The notes under the pieces were generated by a model, which was given only the letters and a program-made list of their open reading frames with translations, ran no database searches and was not told the origin of the DNA. Shown piece by piece: positions 39,101 through 51,569 of a DNA stretch of 64,000 bases. The stretch's first letter is position 1; each line of letters starts with the position of its first letter. A program made the position numbers and the translations under genes. Where the stretch lies: positions 5,580,001-5,644,000 of the forward strand of contig CAVNZM010000012.1 of NCBI GenBank assembly GCA_963693365.1. Reading direction: 5' to 3'. Source of the stretch: Amoebidium appalachense. Its lineage: Eukaryota; Ichthyosporea.

Positions 39101-41030
39101 CCACGGCATGCCTTGTGGCCCATGCTCCTGCTGCTCACACTGGGAGCCACGGCTGAGCACACAGAATGCACTACAGTGCACTGGGGGGCATGGCATGGCA
39201 GGGGGGGTGGTGTGGTGACAGGCAGGGCAGATGGTGCGGTGTGTGCAGGTTGCGCAGGTCAAGGTGGCCGAGATAGCTGAGGCCATTGCCAGCCACCTGG
39301 ACCAGGCCGCAGGCCCAAGGTCGGGCCCACCATGCATGTGCATGCACATACGTGCATACACACACACACACACATGCATACACATGCACACACACATGGA
39401 CATACATGCACACACGTGCATAAAGGCGCCCCCCGTCGACCAATGCATATTAGCAGCCAGCCACATGCATTCAGGGTTAGGATCACAGGTTACCCTACTC
39501 CTAGCCCCGTAAGAGGGTCTTGAATCTTATGCTGCTGCCTGGGCATTCAACAGTTATTGGCATGTCTGGTTGCTCACCCGTAGCAGCTTCATAAGCACAT
39601 GTGCTCACCCTGACTTTATGCATGTGGTGTATGGTGGGGACCTGCAGACGAGACACACACAGTCGCTGGAATGCAACCCACACAACCCACATGCACACAT
39701 GCCCACATAAAACACACATACCCACATGCCCACATAAAACACACATACCCACATGCCCACATAACACACACATACCCACATGCCCACATAACACACATAC
39801 CCACATGCCCACATAACACACACATAACCACATGCCCACATAACACACATACCCACATGCCCACATAACACACACATAACCACATGCCCACATAACACAC
39901 ATACCCACATGCCCACATAACACACACATACCCATATATACCAAGATCACTTCACAATCCCAACACACTCAGGCATCATACACACATAGCCATACACATG
40001 CACCAGACAATTCCATACCCCGCTTGCTGATATATAACACCCACACATGCCCACATAATTCACACATACCCATACAATAACACCACGATCGCAACACACC
40101 TGCTGCCATGCGCATACAATAACACCACAATTGCAACACACCTGCTGCCATGCACATGCATGCATGCCACTGCCAACTGATGAGGCATGTCTCCTGCCCG
40201 CCACTAACTGCTGCGCCTACAGGAAGGGTGCTTTGCCGAGCCGCCAAGGCCCCAAGGTAGGCTCTGCCCCTGGTAGGTGGGGTGCTTGTAATCAGTGTGC
40301 TGACTGGCAGGCAGGTCATTGGCGAGAACATTGCCTGCACAGCCACCCCCCATGCCGTGGATGTTGCCCTCCAATCGTATGTTGTCCCCCCCCCCCCCCC
40401 CCCCTTCCCCCCATCATGATGATCCCACCTGCCAGGCCTGCCTCACTGCCTTTTGACCTGGCTGATACACCCAGTTACGTGCCACAGCCCACGTTGCTGG
40501 TTTGCATTATGACACCGTGTTTGTGTGGTGCCGTAATTTCTGGCGGGCAAAGGGTGGAGGTGTGGGGCCACATGGGCCTATGGGGGGCTTGCAGCACCGG
40601 CCTGGGCGCATGGCTGGTGGGCATGGCCGTGCAGCCTGCAGGTGGCCATGCAGCATGCATGGCACACTGCCAGCCACGGCCTGAGTGGGGCCAGGCCAGG
40701 CACCTGGCTGCATGCATGGTGGGCACTGGCAGGCAGAGGCACCCTGGGCTGTGGGTGGGCAAGCAGGGCCCTGGCTGCTGGGGCTGTGTGGGCCGTGGCA
40801 GTGGGCAAGTAGGCACTGGGCATGGGTTTAACTCAGGACATGCGGGGGCCTGCAGGGGCATGGAGGGTGCCGGCCAGGCCAAGGGAGGGAGTGCAGGTGG
40901 GTGGCTGGTGTGGGGGGAAGGGGGGGAGAGGGGGGGCATCCATAGGGAGCTGTTGCTGACGGCAGGGTGCCGGCTTGCAGCAGATGCAAGCGACAGCGAG
41001 GAGGAGCCAATCACGCTGGCTGGGCGCTAG
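36121..41030 (+). CDS. RRP45: Exosome complex subunit RRP45 (EXOSC9 family)
   Basis: Non-catalytic RNase PH-fold subunit of the exosome ring. Exons: 36121-36186, 36305-36399, 36866-37088, 37262-37399, 38421-38503, 38608-38740, 39249-39319, 40223-40256, 40315-40376, 40436-40473, 40981-41030; phases agree, 330 residues (human 439). Diagnostic stretches in order: MRETALSAAERAVVLDSV, RLDGRGAYDYR, VLCQVSCEVVAPQ, FELG-like STELGQMAAPSFEPGRPSEQ, VDVCVLDHCGNMVDAAAMA, HFRRPDVTVLGEE, HHHPLTVSFAFFDGG, ERLVVDPSQQEERVAEGG. The C-terminal extension is short but ends in ASDSEEEPITLAGR, like the acidic SDSEEE segment of EXOSC9. The small exon 40436-40473 uses a gttacg donor and was chosen because it restores the frame. 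The start has the context gccaccATGA. Confidence 0.95.
36420..36840. repeat. GT/GC-rich RRP45 intron
   Basis: (GT)n with gcgtgcgcgtgc patches occupies most of the intron between the exons at 36305-36399 and 36866-37088. Confidence 0.85.
37400..38420. other. 1-kb RRP45 intron
   Basis: Unique-looking DNA with no exon needed by the protein and no repeat family recognised. Open frames here have no homologue I know. Confidence 0.65.
38741..39248. repeat. CA-rich RRP45 intron
   Basis: Scattered cacaca and acacgcac repeats between the exons ending ALSPEQ and beginning VAQVKVAEI. No gene seen. Confidence 0.7.
39690..39930. repeat. 24-27-bp minisatellite in an RRP45 intron
   Basis: About nine copies of acatgcccacataacacaca plus tacccac, with aaa/ac and 2-nt length variants. 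Confidence 0.93.
40474..40980. other. Last RRP45 intron
   Basis: Rich in tggcc/gcatgc words but without clear tandem structure. The donor is the unusual gttacgt. Confidence 0.6.
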
Positions 41031-41453
41031 CACAGGCCAGTGCCTGCCTGCTGATGCATGCCCCACACCCCATGCGGGCACATGGTGGCGCACAGTAAGG
41101 GCATTGTGGGCAGTGAGCAAGGCATTCCTGGTCTGTGGGCCGCATGGCCGAGGGGCTCACTTGTGATGTGGATGCATGGGCCCCCCCATGCCCTGCATGG
41201 CTGGCACCTCCAGTAGTGCACCCCATGATGGTGTGGGGCTAGATGCACACAACCGTTATCTGTTCCCGTAGTGTGACACAGCTAGTATGAAGACCAGTTA
41301 TCTCATGAATGAATGGAAGATGTTTGTTCCCTGCAATTTAAAAAGGCACACTCGGGGCCTGGGCCTTGGTGCAGCTTGGTTGTTGTGCAAAAGCCTACAC
41401 GCAACAAAGTGCCCAATCAAAGAAACGACTGCCAAAAGAGAGTCTGAACGAGC

Positions 41454-41459
41454 AATAAA
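41454..41459 (+). terminator. Possible polyadenylation signal AATAAA
   Basis: The first canonical hexamer after RRP45, 424 nt past the stop codon, followed by TG-rich tcatgcatgtgg. Usage is unproven. Confidence 0.35.
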
Positions 41460-44104
41460 GTCATGCATGTGGCCCCCCTGCCTGTTGCCTTTCAGTTGAT
41501 GTCTTGTGCACACAGCCACGATTACCAACTAGTGTGCAAGCAGCCGTGCATATGATGTAGGAGACATCTGGACATGTGCAGGGTGAAAAATTTATAAACA
41601 ATTTGCTGGAATTGTGTTTAAATAGCGGAGCAAGAAACACCGTGAAACAAGCTGTTCATACACCATGATACCCACATGCCATGACCTATGACAGACATGC
41701 CTGAGATACATATTCATATCAATATCAGTGCTCAAGCTCAGCAAACTGCTGGAAAAAAAACCCTTTGACGAGCATCAGAGAGTGTCACAACAACAAATCA
41801 ACTGATTATTACACACGTTTTCAGGCTATATAAGGCTAACCAGGCTACCCAAGTGAGTCGTCATGACTCTTTACCCCAGCCACTTTCTGGCGGCCTCGGG
41901 GCAGCCGCTGTGCGACGGCCATTAACGACATTAGGACGCCTAGACCTGCTTCTTAAAACACACCCATCGGCATTATCTATAAGAAAGGCAGCCATTTGAT
42001 GTTCTGCTTCATGCACCAGAGCCTTCCAGTGACTCTCACACTACGAAGACCAACCCATCATTGAAATTAACCAAAGTTTGAAATTCCTATTACTTTGAGC
42101 TACGAAACCCTTCACCTGAAACCACGCCATTCCGATTGGATTGAAACGACACCCCCGGCCCCAGCAGGCAGCCAAAGAATTTTATGGCCAAAAACCTCGG
42201 CAATACATTCCGCCTCTCTGAACGCCGTGCTCACATACGAATCACGCAACTTGCTGATGAATCATCCCAAAGAACTTGCACTGTCCAATAATCCTTCAGG
42301 TAGTATTCTTTCTCGAGGCCGTCGTTTGCCGATTGGCTTGATTCCCAGCTCCTTGATTCATTTCAAAGGCTCCATGTATGTCTGGGTGCTTGGTTCTGTT
42401 TCATGAGGGGTCTGTTCTTCGTACTTGAATGATAAGGCCATGAATATGATTATTGTCCCAGGGTAATCGTTCAATGACAAGCAGAGTTCCAGAATCAAAC
42501 AGGCTCCAAAATGCTCGGCATTCCGAAAACTTTATTCAGTTGCGGGTTTCCGTTCTCCTTGCACTTTTTGCTCCGGCAAGCAAACGCAGTCTTGCCGTAT
42601 ACCATTCTGTCTAACCCCCCCCCCCCCCCCCTCCCACCCCCCACTCTGACCATGACCAGTCTCGGACTCTTTCCTTCCTTCTGCTTAATTTCCTTCCATA
42701 GTGATTTCACTTGAACCCCGTTGATTGTTCGAGAAGTCATACCAACCATGGGAGGGCTGGTGGTTTCGGGTGACCGCGGATTTGTCTAAAAACACCATGG
42801 TTGTGCCTTGCCAAGCGCCCTGTACGAACAGTAGTCGTAAATGAATGCTTGCTGCTGCTGTTTGATTTGCTCAATTGCTAGGAGTTCGGTGAACTGTTCG
42901 CCCGATGAAGCCCCATGAATCCATTTTCAGGAAATGAAACGCCCTTACTTGTGGTGCGTGCTTTGAATGGGTACTGGAAGGGGGATTGACTCACTGATGG
43001 TTCTGGTGGCTTCCTGGTCCCGGTTGGTCTGGTGGAATTGGTGTCGGAGGAGAAACTGGTGTTGCCCGGATTGTGAGTTTCCAATGGAATTCGGTTGCAA
43101 TCGAGGTTGGGATAAACATTCTTGATACACCAAGTAGCGCCGTGCTCATATGGAGGTGTTCTGATTGGGCAAGCCACTTCCGCAGCGTCGTTATGACATT
43201 CATTGGGGGACTCTGCTTCGTTGAATAACTCGGATCACCAACTGCAGACCGTGGTTGAAAGTTTTAAGTTTTCGGACATATACCACCATCTCGGGATCGC
43301 AGTTGGAAGGGTATCTCGCGCGGGGAGGGGGGGGGGGGGGGGGGGAAGGGGAGGGGTGGGGTTGGGGGGGGGGGGGGGGGGGGGGGGAATTCTCCAGGAA
43401 ACTACTCTTGTGCATTACGGCAATCTGGGGCTGTGAGTTTTCCATAATTTTGGTCTGAGTGTCGATTTCGTCGCTTTTTTCCAGTTCTTGCTGCAAAATC
43501 CTAACACTAACATGATTTTCTTCGTGCTCAATCTTTTTTATAATAAATTTTATTTTGATCGGGCCATCAGAACCCGCTCAATCACACCATTAAATACATG
43601 CCAGTGCTTTGCCAGGACCAAGCGCCAGCCAGTCAAGCGCTTACGCCGTTTGCCATTGTATGGTTTGCCCGGCGGAACCTCTGCCCAAGTTCGCCTAGGC
43701 TGCCCGCACCCTCTTTCTAAACGCATGACACATTTAGTATGTTTGGGCATTCACCGGCCATCTTGCACAATTCCCAGGGCGGCAAGTGACTATTTTCAGG
43801 TCTGTTCGCAAATTATGTCAACGTTTTGATTGCCTCAGTTTTCGTACCGTGACGGTTGCCTCATGCACTCGGGTTTCCCTTCTAATTTACTGTTTTTCTT
43901 TCACTTCTGAGATTTGAAAACGTGCGCTCGCCTGTCCCCATGATCGATCAAGGCTTGTCACAGTGGCTTTGTGTGACCTAGCCGCAGCTGTAAGATATTT
44001 GTAGTGCATACCGCGCCTGGCCATCAGATTGTCAGTGAGCATTTGATCTGCTGCGGCAATGATCTCTGGACCATTTTGGATGGCCCAGATAGGACTTGCC
44101 AAGT

Positions 44105-44310
44105 TGTTGTCTGTAAACAGTTGAACTAGTTGGGATAAGGCAGAGAACAACTGAATCAGAATAAAGACAGAGAACGGGTAGTAAGGCACACGCGGCCAGC
44201 CTGAGGTTACTATTTAATGTGCTCGTTCAGAGTGATCCCCCGTACTGGCGGCAGTGGGACGGCTTGTTTATATAGCCCCCAGGTTCCGGATCATTTGGAT
44301 GGGTGGCATT
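44105..44310. repeat. Dispersed repeat copy 1
   Basis: Shares gtaaacagttgaact, ttgggataaggc, gaataaagacag, tgatcccccgtact, gacggct and tatatagcc, in the same order, with 53908-54110. Weaker similarity, such as gtaaacatgtac, continues downstream in both. Probably part of a transposable element family. Confidence 0.7.
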
Positions 44311-45396
44311 GATGCCTTCGTGACTTCTGACCAGTCAGAAGTTGCGGTCGTCTTTATGTGCACACAGTGCAAAAATAACATGAAGCTAACTAAAAGGATA
44401 ACTTTGTGGCAAATGATTGGTCAACACTTAAGCCCGTTTAGGTTTATACAACTGGGTCTGATTTCCCTATTGGTTCCGTTCGTTTAGCTACAGATGTTGC
44501 CTTCGTAGTGGGTGAGACTTGCATTCCTATCCTAGCGGTTCTCGAATTCCTATTGGTTCGTACTGACTGCACGGCCACTGCATGTTGCCGGCGCCGCGGC
44601 TCAGTCGTGAACCGCAGCCCGCGGCTGTCGCGTATGATATTGATCTGATCATATGTACACAATATCTACGTGATCACTATGATATGTACAGTATATTCGT
44701 AATAGTAAACATGTACGGCGTGTACAGATGTTTACATGTCTGTATATCGATTTGAGTGATTCTCGAACAGTTTTTTCCGTGTCTGTTTGCAATACCGACG
44801 GCGTGTTGCTGCATTGGTTATTGGCGTACGTGTAGCCTATAATGGGGAAGGGGGGGAGGGGGAGGAGGTTTTCCGCTGTGCGTGGATCCTGATTGAAACT
44901 GCAGAGGGGGATTTATTTGATTGTACTGTACTCTGAATCATATCATTGCAGTAGTGTTGGGTGGAAGAATTGGTTTGTTGTGCGATTGCCAATTCAAAAA
45001 TGGGCTAGGTCCATTTGATGCATTTCTGTATAAGGCGGGCCCCGGTGCCCTTTTTTGAACAACTTGCAAGAGTTGATGTTAACATTATGTGCCTGCGGTG
45101 TGTCGCAGGTAAAGCAGAGCGTGGCAGAACAGGATGAGTAAGTGTGTGTGACGTGTGAGAGAGCTCGATAGTGTAGCAACGGCAGCTGTTAGAATAGCAA
45201 ACAACAAAAAACAATTGAATGTAACCCCCAATGGTAAATCTGAATCACAGCGGCCAATCAGCTTCCAAATATTCGTGCAAAGAGCATTACATGGATACTA
45301 GTAGTGTTATCAGATTCGTGCTGAAATTCATTGGGACATGGATCTTGGATGCTTTATTTGGAATCTGGTTAATGATCCTCCGATAGGCTGTCGCAT

Positions 45397-45747
45397 AGGT
45401 TTTATTTGTGGAATCTATTGACTTAAATATTTTTCTGGGTAAACACGTAGGATGGGTGTCCGGTATCAACATAACCATGTAGGCTTCGTTTCGTATTTTA
45501 AGCAGTTCGCGGTTGGCTGCCCGCACACGGGCACCTATTAGCCAAAATCAAAACGTCAGATTCCACAGATCACTAGACCGAGTTTGATTGGCTCAGGATC
45601 ATATTTCACATAACACTAGATCGATTTTGATTGGCTCAGATCGGTAGGCTTAGGTATATAAGCACGACAGTTTTTAGCAGATCAGCAAGCTACAAACACA
45701 TCTTCTGTGTTTAGCACCTACAGCCTTACAGCTATATTTTCTTTTCA
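45397..45747 (+). repeat. Left terminal direct repeat
   Basis: Starts aggttttatttgtggaat and ends cttttca. It differs from the right copy by a few substitutions, among them cgtattt/cgtgttt and atcat/atcag. Confidence 0.93.
45587..45662 (+). promoter_or_regulatory. Promoter of the retroelement: two inverted CCAAT boxes and a TATA box
   Basis: ATTGG occurs at 45587 and 45630 and tatataag at 45655-45662, about 120 bp before the gag-like start codon. The same arrangement is present in the right repeat. Confidence 0.65.
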
Positions 45748-45777
45748 TTCTCCCTATATTTCCCTACGCCGGTCAGC

Positions 45778-46921
45778 ATGCCGCCGAAAAAGCGCCAGGC
45801 CTCAGCCACCGCCCCTGCCGCGGCACCTAAGCGCCTGACCTGCAGCGACCTCCGCCACAGGCTGACCAACGCTCCCGCAGGCACTGACGCGCCTCCGGAG
45901 GCCCATACCACCACGGACCCTCCGGCTACTCTCCCCTGTACTCCTGAAGTCCCTCCTCAGGCCCCGCCGTCCCCGCCAATGACTTCTCAGGACGCCGTCC
46001 TTGCCGCCCTCACCGCCCTCAGCACCCAGATGGCCGGCGACCTGGCCGCTCTCACCAACCGCGACCCTCCCGCGCCCCCAGCCGCCCCCTCCGCACCTGG
46101 GGAGGTTTCCCCGGGGCTGCATCTCGGCCCTGACCTGGACCTACCTGCCCTGCCCGCGCCCCCCATTACAGGTGAGAACACTGGCGACATTCAGCCAGGC
46201 ACACTGCCGCTTCCCCCCGCGGATGTGCTGGCAGATTTGCGCGCCAATCGCTTCGTCGACCAGTATAAGTTCACCCCTGGCCCCATCTAAGAAAGGTCAG
46301 CAGCTGCGCATGGCCGACGACGGCAGCATCGAGACTTTTCGCAATGACAAACCCGTTCCCCTGCGTTCCCTTGTCATTTGGATCCAAGCTTGGACCCATT
46401 ACATGGCCGCCAAGCATCACCTCGACCTCCCCACGGACAAGGACGTACTTTGGACTCAGCACATCACTCGCCTCAGCACCCGATACCCGTGGGCCCAGAT
46501 CCACAACTACGACGTGTACGCCCGTACAGTTGCCCACCAGCAGGATCGGGCTCCGATCGATTGTCCCAACCTGCTCGCCCAACTCCACCAAGATCTCCTC
46601 CTGCCACCCACTCTGCTCATCCCGGACGCATGTCAGCGCTGCGGCTTCCCCGGCCACCCCAGCGCGGCCTGCCCCATGTACCCCAAGCCCGGCTGTGGTC
46701 TTGATGGCTTCAACCTGCCCCACAAGCCCGGCGGGGGACAAACCCCCAACCGCCCTGGCCCGCAACCCGGCACGGCAAAACCGGCCCAACCCGTGGATCT
46801 ACCCGCGACGCACTGCAGGAATTTCCACATTAACAGTCGGTCCTGCGCTAAGCAGCCCTGCCCCTTCTCCCACGTGTGCCCGCTCTGCTCTGGCACACAC
46901 CCCCGCAAAGACTGCAATTAA
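45778..46921 (+). pseudogene. Gag-like protein with zinc knuckle (frameshifted)
   Basis: Opens MPPKKRQASATAPAAA in one frame and, after a shift near 46265-46290, continues in another to a stop at 46921. The C-terminal part has a CX2CX4HX4C knuckle (CQRCGFPGHPSAAC) and a second Cys/His cluster ending CPLCSGTHPRKDC. The first half is Pro/Ala-rich. Its start follows the terminal repeat directly. Confidence 0.75.
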
Positions 46922-47099
46922 ATTGCCTAGTCTACGCGCACACCCACACACACAGATAGAACATAGGGGCTAGGAGCTAGGATACACGGGTACAAGGAAA
47001 CGGAGCTCAGGAAAACGGGCCACTAGGGCTGAGTACAAATTTTCGCAGGCCAACCACGGCGCCCGCGCGCGCCAAGAATAAATGTCCCTACACCAAGAC

Positions 47100-48460
47100 G
47101 TTATTCTGGCCACTGCACATAATTTTACTCCCCCGTTACTAAAAAAGGGAACCCCCCCAAGTACCGTTGAATCCACCACCTCTCATGGCCCCGGGGCAGC
47201 AGCGTCAATGACAGCATCACCTACCCCGACGAACTTCAGTACATTCGAGCCCGGGACGTCACCCAGCTCATTCTCGACGCAGGCCCCGGCTGCTACATGG
47301 CCGTGGCAGACGTGCAGGCTGCCTTCCAGCACATGCCCATCCGACCAGAAGACCATCACTTAATGGCATTCAAATGGCAGGGGCATTTTTACGTTGACAC
47401 CAGACTGCCCTTCGGCCTGAAATCTAGCCCAGCCATCTGGGAACGGATCGCGGCCACCCTCCAGTGGCTGGCACACCAGCACGGTGTTACCCTCATCCGT
47501 CACTACGTAGACAACTGGATTATAGTCGCCCCCACCCAAGAGCAGTGCCAACGACACCTATCCACCTTCCTACAACTCTGCCGAGAGCTGCACATTGCCA
47601 TCTCCGAAGACAAGATGCAGGGCCCGGCTACCCGTATCGTCTTTATCAGTATCCAATTCGACTCTGTCGCGACGGAGGCACGGATCCCTGCTTCCAAACT
47701 CTCGGACCTACTCGACCTCACTTCCCACCCAAAACCCACCATCACCATCCGGCGGGACCTGCAATCCCTCCTCGGCAAACTCACCTGGTGTGCCCAGCTG
47801 GTTCCCCCCGGGAGGGCCTTTTCCCAGCGCCTATGGGCCCTTCTCCGGACCCACCCACACCTTGCCGGCCACCACCACATACGGCTGACTGCTGCCGCCC
47901 GGGGCAGACATAGCCGAATGGCACCAGTTCCTCACATCATGGAATGGGGTGCACCTCATCACACCCCCAACATACACCACTGCCTGGCCACCGATGCTGC
48001 CGGATCAGTGGGTCTAGGGGGCCACTGGCTCGACCAATGGTTTTTCATGCCCTGGTCTCCCTCCACCCAAGCCCTCTATGCTCATGAGGGTAAACTCGGT
48101 TCTTCCGTCATCGAACTCCTGGCCATCGCAGCCGCCGTGGCCCTCTGGGCCCCCTCCTGGTCCACCCACCATGTCCGTATTTTATGCGACAACACGGGTG
48201 CTGTGTCTGACCTGCACTCCCGGTCTTCCCCCGGGCCCCACCCCGTGATGGCCAAACTTATTCGGTTCATCACCCGCATGGAAATGAAATACCAATTTAC
48301 GTTACAGGCCTCCTACCTACCGGGACCTCTCAACCATCTAGCCGATGCCATTTCTCGTAACCAACTTCCCTGGGCCCGACGACTCCGACCTTCCCTGCAA
48401 CCGGAGCCCTGCCCCTTCCCCTCCTGGGTCCACGAGTTCCTATCCCTTCCCCTGGGCTAA
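47100..48460 (+). pseudogene. Reverse transcriptase-RNase H of the direct-repeat element
   Basis: The open part is 47297-48460; the same frame extends upstream to about 47100 but contains TGA at 47168-47170. RT features: DVQAAFQHMPI, LPFGLKSSPAIWERI and the catalytic-loop region RHYVDNWIIVAP, where YVDN stands in place of the usual YxDD. RNase H follows with CLATDAAGSVGLGGHW and ELLAIAAAVALW. The C-terminus LNHLADAISRNQL is typical of DIRS-type RNase H. Confidence 0.85.
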
Positions 48461-48479
48461 CCCCCCCCCCCCCAGATCT

Positions 48480-49525
48480 CCCCTTCCGGAGCAACGCTGG
48501 CAGATTGGCCCCCCACTTTGCTCCGGCCGAGCTGCTTCGAGCCGCCACTACCCTGCAGGAATGCCAGGCCCTGAGTCTCCACCTCGACTCTCGGGCCTTT
48601 TACTCCCGGGTGCAAAAAGTGTTCATCCATTTTTGTGTGGCATCTCGGCTGCAATCCTCCTCCGGGTCCTACCTCCCGGCCTCCCCACACACCGTGCAGC
48701 TCTTTCTCGCCTGGTGTGCCCAACGAGGGGTACAGGCCTCTTCCTTGGCCGGCTACAATTCGGCCATCACCTCGGACTCCACCTCGACATGGGCCTCCCT
48801 GCTCCCTACCCCCACGACAAGTCTCTGGCCTGGTTTCTACGAGGGGTGGGCAGATGGCAGCTTTCTCATAACATCCGACCCCGATCATCTACCAGGGAGC
48901 CCCTCCTGCCCTCCCACCTCAGCCTACTCCATGGCCAGTGCCCCACCACGGCCTCCTCGGCCAATCTCCGGCTATGGACGGCCCTCATCGTCGGTTTCTG
49001 TGGTCTCCTCCGTTCGGGGGAATTTACCTCCAAGACCCTGACTTCCTTCGACCCGTCCCGTCACGTTAAACGGAAGGACGTGACCTTCAGCTACACCCCC
49101 ACCGGTACTTTGTCCCATGCCACCCTCCACCTGCCTACCTCCAAGACGGATGTACAGGCCCGAGGTGTCAACGTCACTCTAGCTGCCCTGCCCCTCACCC
49201 ACTTCTCCCCTCGCAGTTCCTGGATACAACGTCCGGTCAACCCGACGACCCCCTGTTCAGTCTCGGTGGCAATCCCTACACCAAGGGTGCTTTCTCTGCC
49301 GACTTCCGTGCCCTCCTCTCCCGGGCGGGCCTCTCACCCTCCCGGTTTGCCGGCCACAGCCTCCGAATAGGGGGGGCCACAGCCCTGGCTGAGGCCGGGG
49401 TCGACGACTCCCGGATCAAACAACTCCGCAGACGGTCCTCCGACTGTTTCCTGATCTATACTCGACTTCGCCCGGCCTCCATTGCTGCCACTACCACACG
49501 TGTATTCGCCTCTATTCTTAAGTGA
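48480..49525 (+). pseudogene. Tyrosine recombinase of the direct-repeat element (frameshifted)
   Basis: Three consecutive frames carry the parts. The first has the N-terminal SAM-like region (YSRVQKVFIHFC). The second has VGFCGLLRSGEFTSK with the first catalytic arginine. The third has FAGHSLRIGGATALAEAG and FLIYTRL, holding the HxxR pair and the nucleophilic tyrosine. All catalytic residues are visible, but two frameshifts separate them. Confidence 0.8.
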
Positions 49526-49642
49526 AACCTTTGGAGCAAGCATACTGCTCTCGTGCCGTGGTTTACAACCATTGCAGGTTCACTTTCGTCCAAGGGGATG
49601 TCCCCCTAGAGGCAACACACGTCCCGGAGTAGTTTTTCATAG

Positions 49643-49992
49643 AGGTTTTATTTGTGGAATTTATTGACATAAATATTTTTCTGGGTAAACACGTAGGATG
49701 GGTGTCCAGTATCAACATAACCATGTAGGCTTCGTTTCGTGTTTTAAGCAGTTCGCGGTTGGCTGCCCGCACACGGGCACCTATTAGCCAAAATCAAAAC
49801 GTCAGATTCCACAGATCACTAGACCGAGTTTGATTGGCTCAGGATCAGATTTCACATAACACTAGATCGATTTTGATTGGCTCAGATCAGTAGGCTTAGG
49901 TATATAAGCACGACAGTTTTTAGCAGATCAGCAAGCTACAAACACATCTTCTGTGTTTAGCACCTACAGCCTTACAGCTATATTTTCTTTTC

Positions 49993-49993
<1 letters not shown>
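49643..49993 (+). repeat. Right terminal direct repeat
   Basis: Second copy of the 351-bp repeat, ending immediately at a GT microsatellite. Confidence 0.93.
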
Positions 49994-50089
<96 letters not shown>

Positions 50090-50120
50090 TTTCACAGTGT
50101 GAGTGAGTGTGTGTGTGTGA
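49994..50120. repeat. (GT)n microsatellite at the element edge
   Basis: About 45 uninterrupted GT units and then a short imperfect tail. Confidence 0.95.
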
Positions 50121-50149
50121 CAAAGCTCAGGCTGCTTTGATATTATTGT

Positions 50150-50300
50150 AGTATAACCAAGTTCATGTGATGAATTTTTATTGTGTTCAGTCAAGGGCTA
50201 CTAGTATTACTTGGCCCCATTTCTAAGTATAACCAAGTTCATGTGATGAATTTTTATTGTGTTCAGTCAAGGGCTACTAGTATTACTTGGCCCCATTTCT
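50150..50300. repeat. 76-bp tandem duplication
   Basis: Two copies, essentially identical, of a segment beginning agtataaccaagttcatgtg and ending ggccccatttct. Confidence 0.93.
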
Positions 50301-51566
50301 TGGTGCAAGTGTTCACAACCACACAGTGGCAAGGCTGGGCCCCACAGTTGGCAATGTGTGGCAGGCGCCATCTTCTCTGTTGTTGACATGACATATGACA
50401 ACTCAGGAAACACGGGTCTGAAAACAAAACACGCAGGCATCTTACTTAGTCAGTCAACGCCATGCCGAGGAGGACAAAACAGAACAGTTAACGGGTAGAG
50501 CCAACCCGCCTATTTAACCCTGAGCCGATCGCCGATGCACTCTTGCATCAGTTCCAAAAATAAATGCATCAGCGACCTTTGAAATTCATTAGCGCCTGTT
50601 GCTTAAGAGTCAAGAAGCCAGGAATTTTTGCCTAATTTGGTATATGTTTTCTACTTTCGAAAGACACCAAAAACATCGGGGTCGACTATGATTTTCTGTT
50701 TCTCGTGGGTGTTTTTTCAAACTGTGTCTATATTTTCATCAAGCGGCCCCCAAATTTTCGAAGGCTGGCGGCACAAGGATACCCAGGATTCATGGATTCC
50801 AACCCTGGAATCGATCGGCTGATAAGTGCTTCGACCCGATTTGCTAAAATTATTATGGGGATTCATATTGCGTAACTCTCTTGAAAGGAACCCCGCCGCG
50901 GGCAGCAAAATAGACACGAATCACGTGTTCATAACACGTGCGGATGCATGGACACACGCCATTTTCTTTTATGGCACACAAAAAACGACAACATGTACAT
51001 GTGTTTGTTGCATTTTTATCCACTAAAACCGCTTCTAAGATTTTTTCTATTTTTCAAATCTGGTCGATTTTGGCTTCCGGGCGATCGATCAGCTCGGGGT
51101 TAAGTACAAAGCAGGGCTGTGGGAGGGTCAGGTACTGACACAAAAGGCTTTTCAAGCACACACACGGCTTTCACTGAAGCAAGTCCGAAGGGCCCCCGCA
51201 AACACAGCAAAAAGAGGGATCGAGAAAACTGCGAAGCATATTACACACACGTATTCATAAAACCGAACACACTATGCAAGCATGCAAAAATGGAACAGGC
51301 AGAGACAAACAGAACAGAAGCCCACAGATGATAATCTGGTGCACACACTATTGGCCAAAATCATTAAGGGCGCCAGATCTGTGGGCTCTGGAGTTATTTG
51401 AGCGGTTTCGCTATAAGTAACAGAAGTCCCTGATCCATGGCCAATCACAATCTAGAAATTTACTGGATCAATTTTCGTGGCTCACGGATTGCGTAATCAT
51501 CAGCCTTTGGCCCAATCAGGCAAAACACGAAAATACCCTGAGTTGCCGTTTTTGAGCCGCCGGCAT
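50301..51566. other. Intergenic DNA without recognised features
   Basis: AT-richer unique sequence with two CCAATCA motifs near 51438 and 51511. No open frame with recognisable protein character. Confidence 0.55.
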
Positions 51567-51569
51567 GAT

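Larger units (their letters stand above)
41031..45396. other. Gene-poor region with a possible decayed coding block
   Basis: Base composition shifts to lower GC than the gene-dense part. On the minus strand between about 44190 and 42495 lie several short open frames of ordinary amino-acid composition (100, 66, 98, 99 and 84 codons), two of them interrupted by C/G runs. They may be pieces of one decayed element, but I recognise no family. The segment 44105-44310 is a dispersed repeat also found near 53.9 kb. Confidence 0.4.
45397..49993 (+). mobile_element. Tyrosine-recombinase retroelement with 351-bp terminal direct repeats (degenerate)
   Basis: Two direct repeats (45397-45747 and 49643-49993), nearly identical and equal in length, bracket coding remnants in the order gag-like, reverse transcriptase/RNase H, tyrosine recombinase. 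An integrase of LTR-element type is absent. The recombinase places it among DIRS-order elements; direct rather than inverted repeats suggest a PAT- or Ngaro-like structure. Frameshifts and a nonsense codon show that this copy is dead. The right repeat abuts a long GT tract. Confidence 0.85.
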
